In this document: positions 7,096 to 14,636 of the stretch, in pieces
How positions within the stretch are numbered: the first letter of the stretch is position 1
Layout of the letters: each line of letters begins with the position of its first letter
Made by a program: the position numbers and the translations under genes
Assembly (NCBI GenBank): GCA_025929595.1
Contig: JAICQA010000026.1
Location: forward strand, 1-14,637
Reading direction: 5' to 3'
Origin: Xanthobacteraceae bacterium
GTDB taxonomy: Bacteria > Pseudomonadota > Alphaproteobacteria > Rhizobiales > Xanthobacteraceae
Length of the DNA stretch: 14,637 nt
Notes under the pieces: model-generated
Told to the model about the DNA's origin: nothing
Databases searched by the model: none
What the model saw: only the letters and a program-made list of their open reading frames with translations

Positions 7096-8091
7096 ATGGC
7101 CGTTCTGGTCACTGGCGGCGCAGGTTATATCGGCAGCCACACGGTGCTCGCACTCGTCGACGCGGGTGAGCGCGTGGTCGTGCTTGATGACCTCTCGACC
7201 GGCCGCCACAGCTCCGTGCATCCATCCGCGCGCCTCGTCGTCGGCGACGTCGGCGACTCTGCGCTGGTCCAGCGCATCGCGGCCGAGCACGACATTCAGG
7301 ACATCATCCATTTCGCGGCCAAGCTGATCGTGCCGGACTCGGTCAGCGACCCGCTCGGTTATTACCTCGGCAACACGGTGAAGACACGCTCGCTGCTCGC
7401 CGCCGCCGTCAGTGCCGGAGTCCCGCGCCTCGTGTTCTCGTCCACCGCAGCCGTTTACGGCATGCCACGCGAGAATCCGGTGGGCGAGGATTCACCCACC
7501 ATGCCGATCTCGCCTTACGGCGCGTCGAAGCTGATGAGCGAATGGATGCTGCGCGATACATCCGCCGCGCACGGTCTCGGCTATGTCACGCTGCGTTACT
7601 TCAACGTGGCGGGCGCCGACCCGATGCTGCGCTCGGGCCAGGCATCGCCGCTCTCGACTCATCTCATCAAGGTTGCGAGCGAAGCTGCGCTCGGCCGCCG
7701 CGCGCGCCTCGACGTCTTTGGCGACGACTACCCGACGCCCGACGGCACCTGCGTGCGCGACTATATTCACGTCACCGACCTCGCGCTCGCGCATGTCGAT
7801 GCCCTGCGTCACCTGCGACGCGGCGGATCGAACCTGACGCTCAACTGCGGCTATGGCCTCGGCTATTCCGTGTTCGAGGTGGTCGACTCGGTGAAGCGAA
7901 TCTCCGGCGTTGATTTCCCGGTACGTGTCGGCCCGCGCCGTCCCGGCGATCCGGCCGCCATCGTCGCGCGCGCCGAACGCATCCGTGAGACGCTCGGTTG
8001 GCAGCCGCAATATGACGATCTCACGACGATCGTCCGGCATGCGCTCGCCTGGGAGCGCAAGATTTCCGCCAAGCCCTCCGCGGCGGCCTGA
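7096..8091 (+). CDS. galE: UDP-glucose 4-epimerase
   Basis: Interconverts UDP-glucose and UDP-galactose, supplying galactose for LPS or capsule. The 331-residue extended SDR starts VLVTGGAGYIGSH (3-15) with GGAGYIGS at 7-14, has VLDDLSTG (29-36), a typical GalE NAD-binding loop, and IIHFAA (70-75). VFSSTAAVYG (113-122) puts T117 where E. coli GalE has the catalytic Ser, and Y141 with K145 in SPYGASK are intact. RYFNVAGADP and DGTCVRDYIHVTDLA are strongly conserved GalE blocks. GGAG at 7083-7086, nine bases before the ATG, supports the start. It lies 96 bp after hldE and 66 bp before the dehydrogenase. Activity on N-acetylated sugars cannot be excluded from sequence. Confidence 0.9.
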   Translation: MAVLVTGGAGYIGSHTVLALVDAGERVVVLDDLSTGRHSSVHPSARLVVGDVGDSALVQRIAAEHDIQDIIHFAAKLIVPDSVSDPLGYYLGNTVKTRSLLAAAVSAGVPRLVFSSTAAVYGMPRENPVGEDSPTMPISPYGASKLMSEWMLRDTSAAHGLGYVTLRYFNVAGADPMLRSGQASPLSTHLIKVASEAALGRRARLDVFGDDYPTPDGTCVRDYIHVTDLALAHVDALRHLRRGGSNLTLNCGYGLGYSVFEVVDSVKRISGVDFPVRVGPRRPGDPAAIVARAERIRETLGWQPQYDDLTTIVRHALAWERKISAKPSAAA

Positions 8092-8094
8092 TCA

Positions 8095-8147
8095 TCCCCG
8101 CTTGAGCTTGCCCGTTCCTGTCCGGCGTGCGAAATCCGGCGCGGGGA
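8095..8147 (+). promoter_or_regulatory. Possible RBS-masking stem before the UDP-glucose dehydrogenase
   Basis: TCCCCGC (8095-8101), just after the galE stop, is complementary to GCGGGGA (8141-8147). The latter overlaps the dehydrogenase ribosome site GGGGAG (8143-8148), which lies nine bases before its ATG. Pairing would loop out 39 nt and hide the ribosome site. A 7-bp GC-rich match could be chance in such sequence. Confidence 0.3.
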
Positions 8148-8157
8148 GAATTCGCAA

Positions 8158-9474
8158 ATGCGCATTGCGATGATCGGCAGCGGCTATGTCGGGCTCGTTT
8201 CAGGAGCCTGCTTCGCCGACTTCGGCCATGAGGTCGTCTGCGTCGACAAGGACAAATCGAAGGTCGCTGCGCTGCGTGCCGGCGAAATGCCGATCTTCGA
8301 ACCCGGTCTCGATGAATTGGTGGCGCGCAATGCGCGCGAGCGCCGCCTCTCCTTCGTGACCGAGCTGGCGCCCGCCGTGCGGGACGCCGAGGTCGTGTTT
8401 GTCGCGGTCGGCACGCCGGCGCGCCGCGGCGACGGCCACGCGGACCTCACCTTCGTCCATGACGCGGCGCGCGAAATCGCCGAGGCGGCAAGCGACAGCG
8501 CCGTGATTGTCACCAAGTCGACCGTGCCTGTCGGCACCGGCGACGAGATCGAGCGCATCGTGCGTGCGGCCCGGCCGCAGGCGAAATTCGCGGTCGTGTC
8601 AAATCCAGAATTCCTGCGCGAAGGCGCGGCGATCACCGACTTCAAGCGGCCCGACCGCATCGTGATCGGCACCGAGGACGAGCGGGCACGCGCCGTCATG
8701 CGCGAAGTCTATCGGCCGCTTTATCTCAACGCGCCGCCGATCCTCTTCACCGGCCGCCGCACGGCTGAATTGATCAAATACGCCGCCAACGCCTTTCTCG
8801 CCACCAAGATCACCTTTATCAACGAGATCGCCGACCTGTGCGAGGCGGTCGGCGCCGACGTGCAGGAAGTCGCGCGCGGTATCGGCCTCGACAATCGCAT
8901 CGGCGCGAAATTTCTGCACGCCGGTCCAGGATTCGGCGGCTCGTGTTTTCCGAAAGACACGGTGGCGCTGATCAGGACCGCGCAGGAAGCCGACGCGCCC
9001 ATCAACATTGTCGAGACCGTCATTTCGGTGAACGACGCGCGCAAGCAGTCGTTGGCGAAACGCGTCGTCGATGCCTGCAACGGCTCGGTCGAAGGCAAGG
9101 TGATCGCCGTCCTTGGCCTTACCTTCAAGCCCAACACCGACGACATGCGCGACGCCCCCAGCCTTTCCCTGATCCCGGGACTGCAACAGGCCCGCGCCGT
9201 CGTGCATGCGCATGACCCGCAAGGCATGAAACAGGCAAAGCCTTTGTTGCCCGGCGTCCGGTTTTGCGAACACGCTTACGAAGCGGCGGAAGGCGCCGAC
9301 GCGCTCGTCATCGTCACCGAGTGGGACGCCTATCGCGCACTCGATCTTGGCCGCATCAAGCAATCGATGAAGAGTCCCGTCGTCGTCGATCTCAGGAATA
9401 TTTACCGGCCCGAGGAAATGGCGGCCAAGGGCTTCCGTTACTCGAGCATCGGCAGGCCGCGCACCGAGTCCTGA
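8158..9474 (+). CDS. ugd: UDP-glucose 6-dehydrogenase
   Basis: Oxidises UDP-glucose to UDP-glucuronate with two NAD, feeding acidic sugars into LPS core or exopolysaccharide. The 438-residue product has an N-terminal Rossmann motif MIGSGYVGLVSG (5-16), CVDKDKSKV (28-36), the EPGLDEL loop (48-54), VAVGTPA (82-88), STVPVGT (121-127), EFLREG (151-156), substrate-binding K207 and N211 in ELIKYAANAFLA, and the catalytic-Cys block GPGFGGSCFPKD (256-267) with C263. The C-terminal domain GLTFKPNTDDMRDAPS is intact. Length and motifs suit the bacterial Ugd/TuaD group rather than GDP-mannose dehydrogenase, though that family shares the fold. It is 66 bp downstream of galE and probably in the same transcript; it converges on the RmlD-like gene with only 6 bp between stops. 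Confidence 0.92.
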   Translation: MRIAMIGSGYVGLVSGACFADFGHEVVCVDKDKSKVAALRAGEMPIFEPGLDELVARNARERRLSFVTELAPAVRDAEVVFVAVGTPARRGDGHADLTFVHDAAREIAEAASDSAVIVTKSTVPVGTGDEIERIVRAARPQAKFAVVSNPEFLREGAAITDFKRPDRIVIGTEDERARAVMREVYRPLYLNAPPILFTGRRTAELIKYAANAFLATKITFINEIADLCEAVGADVQEVARGIGLDNRIGAKFLHAGPGFGGSCFPKDTVALIRTAQEADAPINIVETVISVNDARKQSLAKRVVDACNGSVEGKVIAVLGLTFKPNTDDMRDAPSLSLIPGLQQARAVVHAHDPQGMKQAKPLLPGVRFCEHAYEAAEGADALVIVTEWDAYRALDLGRIKQSMKSPVVVDLRNIYRPEEMAAKGFRYSSIGRPRTES

Positions 9475-9497
9475 CGGAAATCAGGAAGCCGTTTCCG
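9475..9497. terminator. Small inverted repeat at the ugd/rmlD-like convergent junction
   Basis: CGGAAA (9475-9480) and TTTCCG (9492-9497) form a 6-bp arm pair with an 11-nt loop straddling the point where the two convergent stop codons lie 6 bp apart. It might end transcription on one or both strands. There is no proper T-run, so support is weak. Confidence 0.25.
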
Positions 9498-10488
9498 CCG
9501 TCTTGGAGTCTGGCGGCTTTCCGTCTGACTCTTTGAGCTCTGCCGGCTTTTCTTCAACCGGCGTTGTATCGGACGATTTCGCTTCGGACTTTGCCTCTGC
9601 GATCCGCGCCCGCGCGCTGAGTTGCGCCACCGTTTCGGCCACCCGCTCCTGCCACGGCCGCGCCCTGTAGCCGAACGCGGTCGCAAATTTCGAGCTGTCG
9701 AGTTCACAGTTCGCCGGCCGCTTCGCCGCGCTTGGATACTCCGCGGTCGAAATCGCCGTCACCTTGGGCGTCCGGCCGGTAAAGAGCACCTGCCGCCGCA
9801 CGATCTCCTCGGCAAATCCCAGCCATGTCGTGCGGCCGTTGCCCGCGAAATGAAATGTACCGGAAGTATTCGGCTTGTCCGCCAGCTTGCGCACGACAAC
9901 GAGGATCGCTTCGGCGAGATCGACCGACGCGGTCGGACAGCCGAATTGGTCCGCCACCATCTTGAGCTCGTCGCGTTCGCCGGCGAGCCGCAACGTCGTG
10001 CGCAGGAAATTGCGGCCATAGACGCCGTAGATCCACGACGAGCGCAGGATCACATGGCGCTTGGTCGCCTCACGTATCTTCGCCTCGCCTTCCGCCTTGG
10101 TGCGTCCATGTACGCCAAGCGGATTGACTCGGTCGGTTTCGACATAGGCTGTCTTCTTCAGCCCGTCGAAGACATACGCGCTCGAGAGATGAATCAACGG
10201 CACACCGGCGTCGGCGCAAGCGGCCGCAAGAATTGCCGGTCCGGTGACGTTTGCGGCCGTCGCCGCTTCCGCGTCGCGCTCGGCCCGGTCCACCGCCGTA
10301 TAGCCCGCCGCGTTGACGACCACGGCCGGACGTTGCGTGTCGATGGCCGAACGCACCGTGTAATTGTCGGCGATGCTCGCCTCGCTCCGCGACAACCCAA
10401 CCGCCGCGATCTTGCGCGCGGCTGCGAGCGCCATCAGTTCGCGCCCCACTTGCCCCCGCGCGCCGAAGATCAGGATCGGTGCTTTCAT
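9481..10488 (-). CDS. RmlD-like dTDP-4-dehydrorhamnose reductase family protein with altered active site
   Basis: A 335-residue member of the RmlD/RfbD reductase family, whose usual role is the last step of dTDP-L-rhamnose synthesis. The fold signature is clear: LIFGARGQVGREL (6-18), VVVNAAGYTAVDRAE (56-70), YVFDG (105-109), NPLGVHGRTKAEGE (122-135), MVADQFGCPT (177-186). Residue 127, which should be the catalytic Tyr of YxxxK, is His (codon CAT at 10110-10108), while K131 remains; the usual S-T-D before YVFDG reads S-S-A (102-104). Residues after about 291 form an extra tail of some 45 residues rich in Ala, Glu, Lys, Ser and Pro, absent from ordinary RmlD (about 290-300 residues). No rmlA, rmlB or rmlC is in the window. 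It may be an inactive or repurposed homologue; rhamnose synthesis should not be assumed. Confidence 0.8.
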   Translation of the reverse strand: MKAPILIFGARGQVGRELMALAAARKIAAVGLSRSEASIADNYTVRSAIDTQRPAVVVNAAGYTAVDRAERDAEAATAANVTGPAILAAACADAGVPLIHLSSAYVFDGLKKTAYVETDRVNPLGVHGRTKAEGEAKIREATKRHVILRSSWIYGVYGRNFLRTTLRLAGERDELKMVADQFGCPTASVDLAEAILVVVRKLADKPNTSGTFHFAGNGRTTWLGFAEEIVRRQVLFTGRTPKVTAISTAEYPSAAKRPANCELDSSKFATAFGYRARPWQERVAETVAQLSARARIAEAKSEAKSSDTTPVEEKPAELKESDGKPPDSKTAETAS

Positions 10489-10620
10489 GCCCGTAGGGCC
10501 CTCTCAGATCTGCCCGCCGGACGGCACCATGCCGCACCGGCCGATCCGGTCAAGCGCGGGAATTGCCAAGTGGCCCGGGACCGGACATAGAGGCAAATCG
10601 CCCGCTCGCGAGTGAGTCCG
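10489..10620. promoter_or_regulatory. Divergent intergenic region with probable galU promoter
   Basis: These 132 bp separate the minus-strand RmlD-like gene from galU. On the plus strand TTGCCA (10563-10568) and CATAGA (10586-10591) are spaced 17 bp and would start galU mRNA about 23 nt before its ATG; the -35 match is good and the -10 match moderate. On the minus strand TTGACC (10553-10548) is a reasonable -35 for the RmlD-like gene but its -10 partner (ATGGTG, 10530-10525) is poor. Confidence 0.4.
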
Positions 10621-11502
10621 ATGCAGAAAATCCGCAAGGCCGTCTTCCCCGTCGCAGGCCTCGGCACGCGCTTCCTGCCCGCCACCAAGGCGATGCCGAA
10701 AGAGATGCTGCCGGTCGTCGACCGACCGCTCATCCAGTATGTGGTCGACGAAGCGCGCGAGGCGGGCATCGAGCATTTCATCTTCGTGACCGGCCGCAAC
10801 AAGGGCGTCATCGAGGATCATTTCGATCGTCAATTCGAGCTGGAAGTGACGCTGCGCGAACGCAACAAGCAGTCCGACCTCGAACTGCTCGACCGCAATC
10901 TTCCCGACGCGGGCGCGGTAAGCTTCACGCGACAGCAGTCGCCACTTGGTCTCGGCCACGCGGTTTGGTGCGCGCGAGAGCTTGTCGGCCGCGAGCCGTT
11001 CGCACTCCTCCTGCCCGACGTGCTGGTGCAGGCGAAGAAGGGCTGCCTCGCCCAGATGATCGAGGCGTATCAGGCGACCGGCAAGGCATCCAACGTCATT
11101 GCCGTCGAACAGATCGCGCCGGAGCTTGCGCATTCCTACGGCGTCGTCGGCGTTGGCAAAAAGAACGGCAAGGCGTTCGAGATCACGTCGATGGTGGAGA
11201 AGCCGCCGCGCGGCACTGCGCCATCCAATCTCATCATCACCGGCCGCTATGTGCTGCAGCCGGAAATATTCGATCTGCTCGAGTCGCAGGAGCGCGGGGC
11301 CGGCGGCGAAATCCAGTTGACCGACGCGATGATCCGCCTCTCGCACAAGCAACCCTTCTTCGGACTCGAATTCGACGGGCGCACGTTCGATTGCGGTTCC
11401 AAGCTTGGATTTCTTTCAGCCAATGTCGCGTATGCACTCGACCGCGACGATTTGGCACCCGCCTTTCGCCAGGAACTGGCGAACTTGCTGGGCAAGGCCT
11501 AA
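10621..11502 (+). CDS. galU: UTP-glucose-1-phosphate uridylyltransferase
   Basis: Makes UDP-glucose, the substrate for both GalE and Ugd encoded nearby. The 293-residue product has the bacterial GalU signature GLGTRFLPATKAMPKEML (13-30), VDRPLIQYVVDEA (33-45), GLGHAVWCA (110-118), the metal-binding LPD (131-133), VEKP (192-195) with the active-site Lys, GGEIQLTDA (228-236) and FDCGSK (256-261). The ATG at 10621 is preferred; a GTG at 10612 would add three residues (M-S-P) and remains possible, since the ribosome site is weak in both cases (GAGTGAG at 10610-10616). Length fits the family. It is transcribed away from the RmlD-like gene and precedes the ABC exporter by 128 bp. Confidence 0.95.
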   Translation: MQKIRKAVFPVAGLGTRFLPATKAMPKEMLPVVDRPLIQYVVDEAREAGIEHFIFVTGRNKGVIEDHFDRQFELEVTLRERNKQSDLELLDRNLPDAGAVSFTRQQSPLGLGHAVWCARELVGREPFALLLPDVLVQAKKGCLAQMIEAYQATGKASNVIAVEQIAPELAHSYGVVGVGKKNGKAFEITSMVEKPPRGTAPSNLIITGRYVLQPEIFDLLESQERGAGGEIQLTDAMIRLSHKQPFFGLEFDGRTFDCGSKLGFLSANVAYALDRDDLAPAFRQELANLLGKA

Positions 11503-11510
11503 GCCGATGT

Positions 11511-11528
11511 CCCGCGAGGAGCCGCGGG
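11511..11528 (+). terminator. Weak hairpin downstream of galU
   Basis: CCCGCG (11511-11516) and CGCGGG (11523-11528) form a 6-bp GC stem with a 6-nt loop 8 bp past the galU stop, followed by AATTT rather than a true T-run. An alternative, overlapping pairing GGCAA/TTGCC (11527-11531/11538-11542) exists. It could be a weak terminator between galU and the ABC transporter gene. Confidence 0.3.
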
Positions 11529-11532
11529 CAAT

Positions 11533-11561
11533 TTGACTTGCCGGGCGAAAACCGCTGAATC
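11533..11561 (+). promoter_or_regulatory. Possible promoter for the ABC transporter gene
   Basis: TTGACT (11533-11538) and TGAATC (11556-11561) are 17 bp apart. The -35 match is good (5 of 6 to TTGACA), the -10 match poor. It lies between the weak galU hairpin and the transporter start. Confidence 0.28.
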
Positions 11562-11630
11562 GGCGCCGCTAATCCGGCCCGGCGCGTGGTAGTCTGGCCT
11601 TTCCGTCCCATGGAGCCGACAAGCTCGCCG

Positions 11631-13427
11631 ATGTCCAAGTCCTCGTCACAAAAGCGCTGGACCGCACTGTTTGGCGAAGACGCCCGCGAAATCATCCCGC
11701 GCCTCTTCGCCACCGACGGCCGCAAGCATGCATGGGGTTACGCCCTCTCATTCGTCTTCATGGCGATCATCGCTGCGACCACCGCGCTCGCGGCCTACAT
11801 GATGAAGCATGTCGTCGACCGCATCTTCGTCGATGGCAATTACGCGATGGTCTGGATCCTTGGCGGGACGCTGGCCGGCCTGTTCGCGCTGAAAGGCGCG
11901 GCGACCTACGGCCAGATGGTAACGCTGGCGAAAATCGGCAATCGCATCATCGCCGATTACCAGCGCAAAATTTACGACTCGCTGCTCGCGCAAGGCGTTT
12001 CGTTCTTCGCCGAGCGCCATTCGACCGAATTCCTGAACCGCATGAACGCAGGCGCCGGCGGTGCGCGCATGGTGCTCGACCTCATCATCACGAGCGTCGG
12101 CCGCGACTTCGTCACGCTGGTTGGCCTCGTCATCGTCATGGCGGTGCAGGATCCCATCATGATGGTGTTCGGCATGGTCACGATGCCGCCCGCCGTTTAC
12201 GTGGTGCGCATCCTGTCGCGCCGCACCCGGCAGAACATTGCGCGCCAGTTCACCGGCACCGGCGAACTGATGAAGACGTTGCAGGAAACCGTACAGGGCG
12301 TCCGCATCGTCAAGTCCTACAACCTCGAAGACGATATGCGCGCGCGGATGAACAGGACTGTCACCGACGTCGAGCGCGTGATGAACAAGATCGCGAGCCT
12401 CAAGGCGCGCTCAAGCCCGCTCATGGAAACACTTGGCGGTTTTGCGATTGCCGGCTTCGTCATTTATGCGGGACACGGCGTGCTTGCCGCCGGCCAGATG
12501 CCGGGCGAGTTCTTCTCGGTGGTGACCGCGCTGCTGCTGGCGTATGAGCCCGCCAAGCGCCTCGCCCGCCTGCATATCGACCTTTCCGCCAGTCTCACCC
12601 AGGCCCGCTTCATGTTCGACCTGCTCGACAGCATGCCGGTGGAGCAGGACGACGCGTCGAGGCCCGCGCTCAACGTGGCGAGCGGCAAGATCGAGTTCAA
12701 GGACGTCGCCTTCCGCTATCGGCCGACCGAGCCGGTGCTGCGCGGCATTTCCTTCGCCGCCAACCCGGGACAGACGCTGGCGCTCGTCGGCTCGTCAGGC
12801 TCCGGCAAGTCGACGATCATGAATCTCGCGATCCGTTTCTGGGACCCGCAGGCCGGCAAGATCCTGATCGACGACCAGGACGTCTCGCAGGTCTCGCGCC
12901 GTTCGCTGCGCAACGCCATCGGTTATGTCAGCCAGGACGTCTATCTCTTCTCCGGCACGATCCGCGATAACATCGCGATGGGCAAGCAGGGTGCGACAGA
13001 AGCGGAGATTTTTTCCGCCGCGCGTGCCGCCTTCGCACACGACTTCATCACGGCTTTCCCGCAGGGCTACGACTCGCCGGTCGGCGAGCACGGCGTGCAG
13101 GTTTCCGGCGGCCAGCGGGCGCGCATCGCCATCGCCCGCGCCTTCCTCAAGAATGCGCCGATCCTGCTGCTCGACGAGCCGACCGCCGCCCTCGACAGCG
13201 AGTCCGAGCGAGAAGTCCAGCGTGCGCTCGACGCGCTCCGCTCCTCGCGCACGACGCTCGTGATCGCGCATCGATTGCAGACGATTATCTCGGCGGATCA
13301 GATTTGCGTCGTCGACAACGGCCGGATCGTGGAGTCCGGAACGCATCAGGAATTGCTCGCCCGCCGCGGCCGCTATCACCAGCTTTACGAAACGCAGTTC
13401 GACGACCGCCGCGCGGCGAGCGCCTGA
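11631..13427 (+). CDS. msbA: MsbA-like ABC transporter, fused permease and ATPase
   Basis: A half-transporter of about 598 residues with an N-terminal type IV exporter membrane domain (hydrophobic segments near 34-57, 72-92, 155-172, 175-193, 265-286 and 292-306) and a C-terminal nucleotide-binding domain. The latter has Walker A GSSGSGKST (387-395), Q-loop Q435, signature VSGGQ (491-495, in place of the usual LSGGQ), Walker B ILLLDE (511-516) with catalytic E516, D-loop and switch H547. It would act as a homodimer in the inner membrane. Similarity to MsbA and placement beside core-heptose and UDP-sugar genes suggest lipid A-core flipping, but export of another lipid or glycan is possible. 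The start is uncertain: ATG 11631 (GGAG 15 bp upstream), ATG 11610 and GTG 11586 are in frame; I prefer 11631 because the earlier residues do not look like this family. Confidence 0.85.
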   Translation: MSKSSSQKRWTALFGEDAREIIPRLFATDGRKHAWGYALSFVFMAIIAATTALAAYMMKHVVDRIFVDGNYAMVWILGGTLAGLFALKGAATYGQMVTLAKIGNRIIADYQRKIYDSLLAQGVSFFAERHSTEFLNRMNAGAGGARMVLDLIITSVGRDFVTLVGLVIVMAVQDPIMMVFGMVTMPPAVYVVRILSRRTRQNIARQFTGTGELMKTLQETVQGVRIVKSYNLEDDMRARMNRTVTDVERVMNKIASLKARSSPLMETLGGFAIAGFVIYAGHGVLAAGQMPGEFFSVVTALLLAYEPAKRLARLHIDLSASLTQARFMFDLLDSMPVEQDDASRPALNVASGKIEFKDVAFRYRPTEPVLRGISFAANPGQTLALVGSSGSGKSTIMNLAIRFWDPQAGKILIDDQDVSQVSRRSLRNAIGYVSQDVYLFSGTIRDNIAMGKQGATEAEIFSAARAAFAHDFITAFPQGYDSPVGEHGVQVSGGQRARIAIARAFLKNAPILLLDEPTAALDSESEREVQRALDALRSSRTTLVIAHRLQTIISADQICVVDNGRIVESGTHQELLARRGRYHQLYETQFDDRRAASA

Positions 13428-13430
13428 CAG

Positions 13431-14501
13431 TTACGCCGCCTTCTGCTCGCGCCAGATGCCGAGCGATTCCTGTGCCGGCCGGTCGGAAATCGAGAACAAT
13501 ACGCTCTCGTTCTTTGCGCTGTGCGCGTAGGTCTTCCAGGACGGTGCGACGAACACGTCGCCCGGTGCCCAGGTAAAGGTCTCGTCGCCGATCTTGGTCG
13601 AGCCCTCGCCTTCCACGCACACGAAGATCGTGCCGTCGGTCGCGCGATAGTCCTTGCCCTTGAAGCCTTTCGGCAAGAGTGCGATCTGCGCGCCCATGGT
13701 CGGCGTCGCCCAGCCGCCGTTGATCGGATTGACGTAGCGCACGCGCGCGCCGTGATGCGGATCGATGTCGTCCGACTTCGCCATGCGCTCGATCACCGGC
13801 CGCACCTTCGCGTACGGGTAATTGATAATCGGGCTGCGGATCATGTCCATCGGCGCGTCTTCCGGCAGCACGCCCGAGCCGTAGCGCGCGTAAGAGTCGC
13901 CGTCTTCCTTTGTGTTCGACTGGCTCTCCTGATCGAAATGCTCCGAGAACGCCGCGTCGAAGAAATTGACCGTCGGCAGGTCGAGCACGTCGAGCCAGAT
14001 CATCGGCTCCTTCGACGGATTGCCATGATCGTGCGGCGCCCAGTTCGGAGTCATGACGAAGTCGCCGCGGCGCATGATCGTCTTCTCGCCTTCCACCGCC
14101 GTGTAGGCACCTTCCCCGTCCAGCACAAAACGGATCGCCGACGCGGTGTGGCGATGCGCGGGCGCGACTTCACCCGGCAGGATCAATTGCAGACCGGCAT
14201 AGAGCGATTGCGTCAGACGCGACTTGCCGCGCAGCGCAGGGTTTTCGAAAACCAGCACGCGCCGCTCGGCCTCCTTGGCGGTAATGAGCTGGCCCGCCTC
14301 GAGCAGCATTTTTCGAACATCGTTAAAGCGCCAATGGGCGGGGACGCAGGGCGTGCGCGGCTCCGGCGGCACGAGTCCCTTGAGCACCTCCCAGAGCGGC
14401 GCCAGATTTTCCTTGCCGATCCTGGCGTAATACGCGGCGCGCTCCGGCGTCACGGCGCCCGCGACGGACTCGCTGGAAGTCTGATTGCCGGGGGCGTCCA
14501 T
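13431..14501 (-). CDS. Gentisate 1,2-dioxygenase
   Basis: Fe(II) ring-cleavage dioxygenase converting gentisate to maleylpyruvate in the cytoplasm. The 356-residue bicupin shows PAHRHTASAIRFVLDGEG (114-131) with iron ligands H116 and H118, then NWAPHDHGN (153-161) with the third ligand H157; the 39-residue spacing from H118 to H157 equals that in E. coli-type enzymes. The C-terminal cupin is recognisable at GTIFVCVEGEG and FTWAPGDVFVAPSW. The ATG at 14501 has GGAG (14511-14508) six bases upstream. Related salicylate or 1-hydroxy-2-naphthoate dioxygenases share the fold, so the exact substrate is not settled by sequence. It converges on the ABC transporter with 3 bp between stops and has no pathway partner in view; maleylpyruvate isomerase and fumarylpyruvate hydrolase may lie beyond 14637. 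An operator-like dyad precedes it. Confidence 0.88.
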   Translation of the reverse strand: MDAPGNQTSSESVAGAVTPERAAYYARIGKENLAPLWEVLKGLVPPEPRTPCVPAHWRFNDVRKMLLEAGQLITAKEAERRVLVFENPALRGKSRLTQSLYAGLQLILPGEVAPAHRHTASAIRFVLDGEGAYTAVEGEKTIMRRGDFVMTPNWAPHDHGNPSKEPMIWLDVLDLPTVNFFDAAFSEHFDQESQSNTKEDGDSYARYGSGVLPEDAPMDMIRSPIINYPYAKVRPVIERMAKSDDIDPHHGARVRYVNPINGGWATPTMGAQIALLPKGFKGKDYRATDGTIFVCVEGEGSTKIGDETFTWAPGDVFVAPSWKTYAHSAKNESVLFSISDRPAQESLGIWREQKAA

Positions 14502-14540
14502 GGCTCTCTCCGTTTACGCAGGTGATTGATAAACCTAGGC

Positions 14541-14566
14541 ATTCGTTGACAGGCATGTCAATGAAT
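14541..14566. promoter_or_regulatory. 26-bp dyad, probable operator for the gentisate dioxygenase gene
   Basis: The core is TTGACA (14546-14551), a 4-bp centre GGCA, then TGTCAA (14556-14561). Flanking ATTC (14541-14544) and GAAT (14563-14566) extend the dyad, with a single mismatched pair (14545/14562). It lies 40-65 bp upstream of the dioxygenase ATG. Read on the minus strand, the right arm is a perfect -35 TTGACA with a weak -10 candidate CTAGGT (14538-14533) at 17 bp, so a bound protein would cover the promoter. The architecture resembles sites for dimeric repressors of aromatic catabolism such as MarR or GntR types; the regulator is not in the window. Confidence 0.6.
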
Positions 14567-14607
14567 GGAACCACAATGCACCCATGCCGCCGTGAGGCCA
14601 ACGTGCG

Positions 14608-14636
14608 GACGAAATAATTGTTTCAGGGCTTTCGTC
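14608..14636. repeat. 7-bp inverted repeat at the right edge
   Basis: GACGAAA (14608-14614) and TTTCGTC (14630-14636) are perfect inverted arms separated by 15 bp of AT-richer sequence. It might be a second regulator site or part of a divergent promoter for a gene beyond the window. The context is cut off, so little more can be said. Confidence 0.35.

Noticed and set aside
9481..10488. Calling this a functional rhamnose pathway gene
   Set aside because: The catalytic Tyr is replaced and rmlA, rmlB and rmlC are absent from the window, so only the family is assigned.
10563..11558. Open frame of about 331 residues overlapping galU on the same strand
   Set aside because: It is out of frame with galU, which has full family conservation; the alternative product is Arg-rich and motif-free.
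13521..14525. Long open frame antisense to the gentisate dioxygenase (about 334 residues)
   Set aside because: It is a shadow of a clearly conserved bicupin gene; the composition is Arg/His-rich without motifs.
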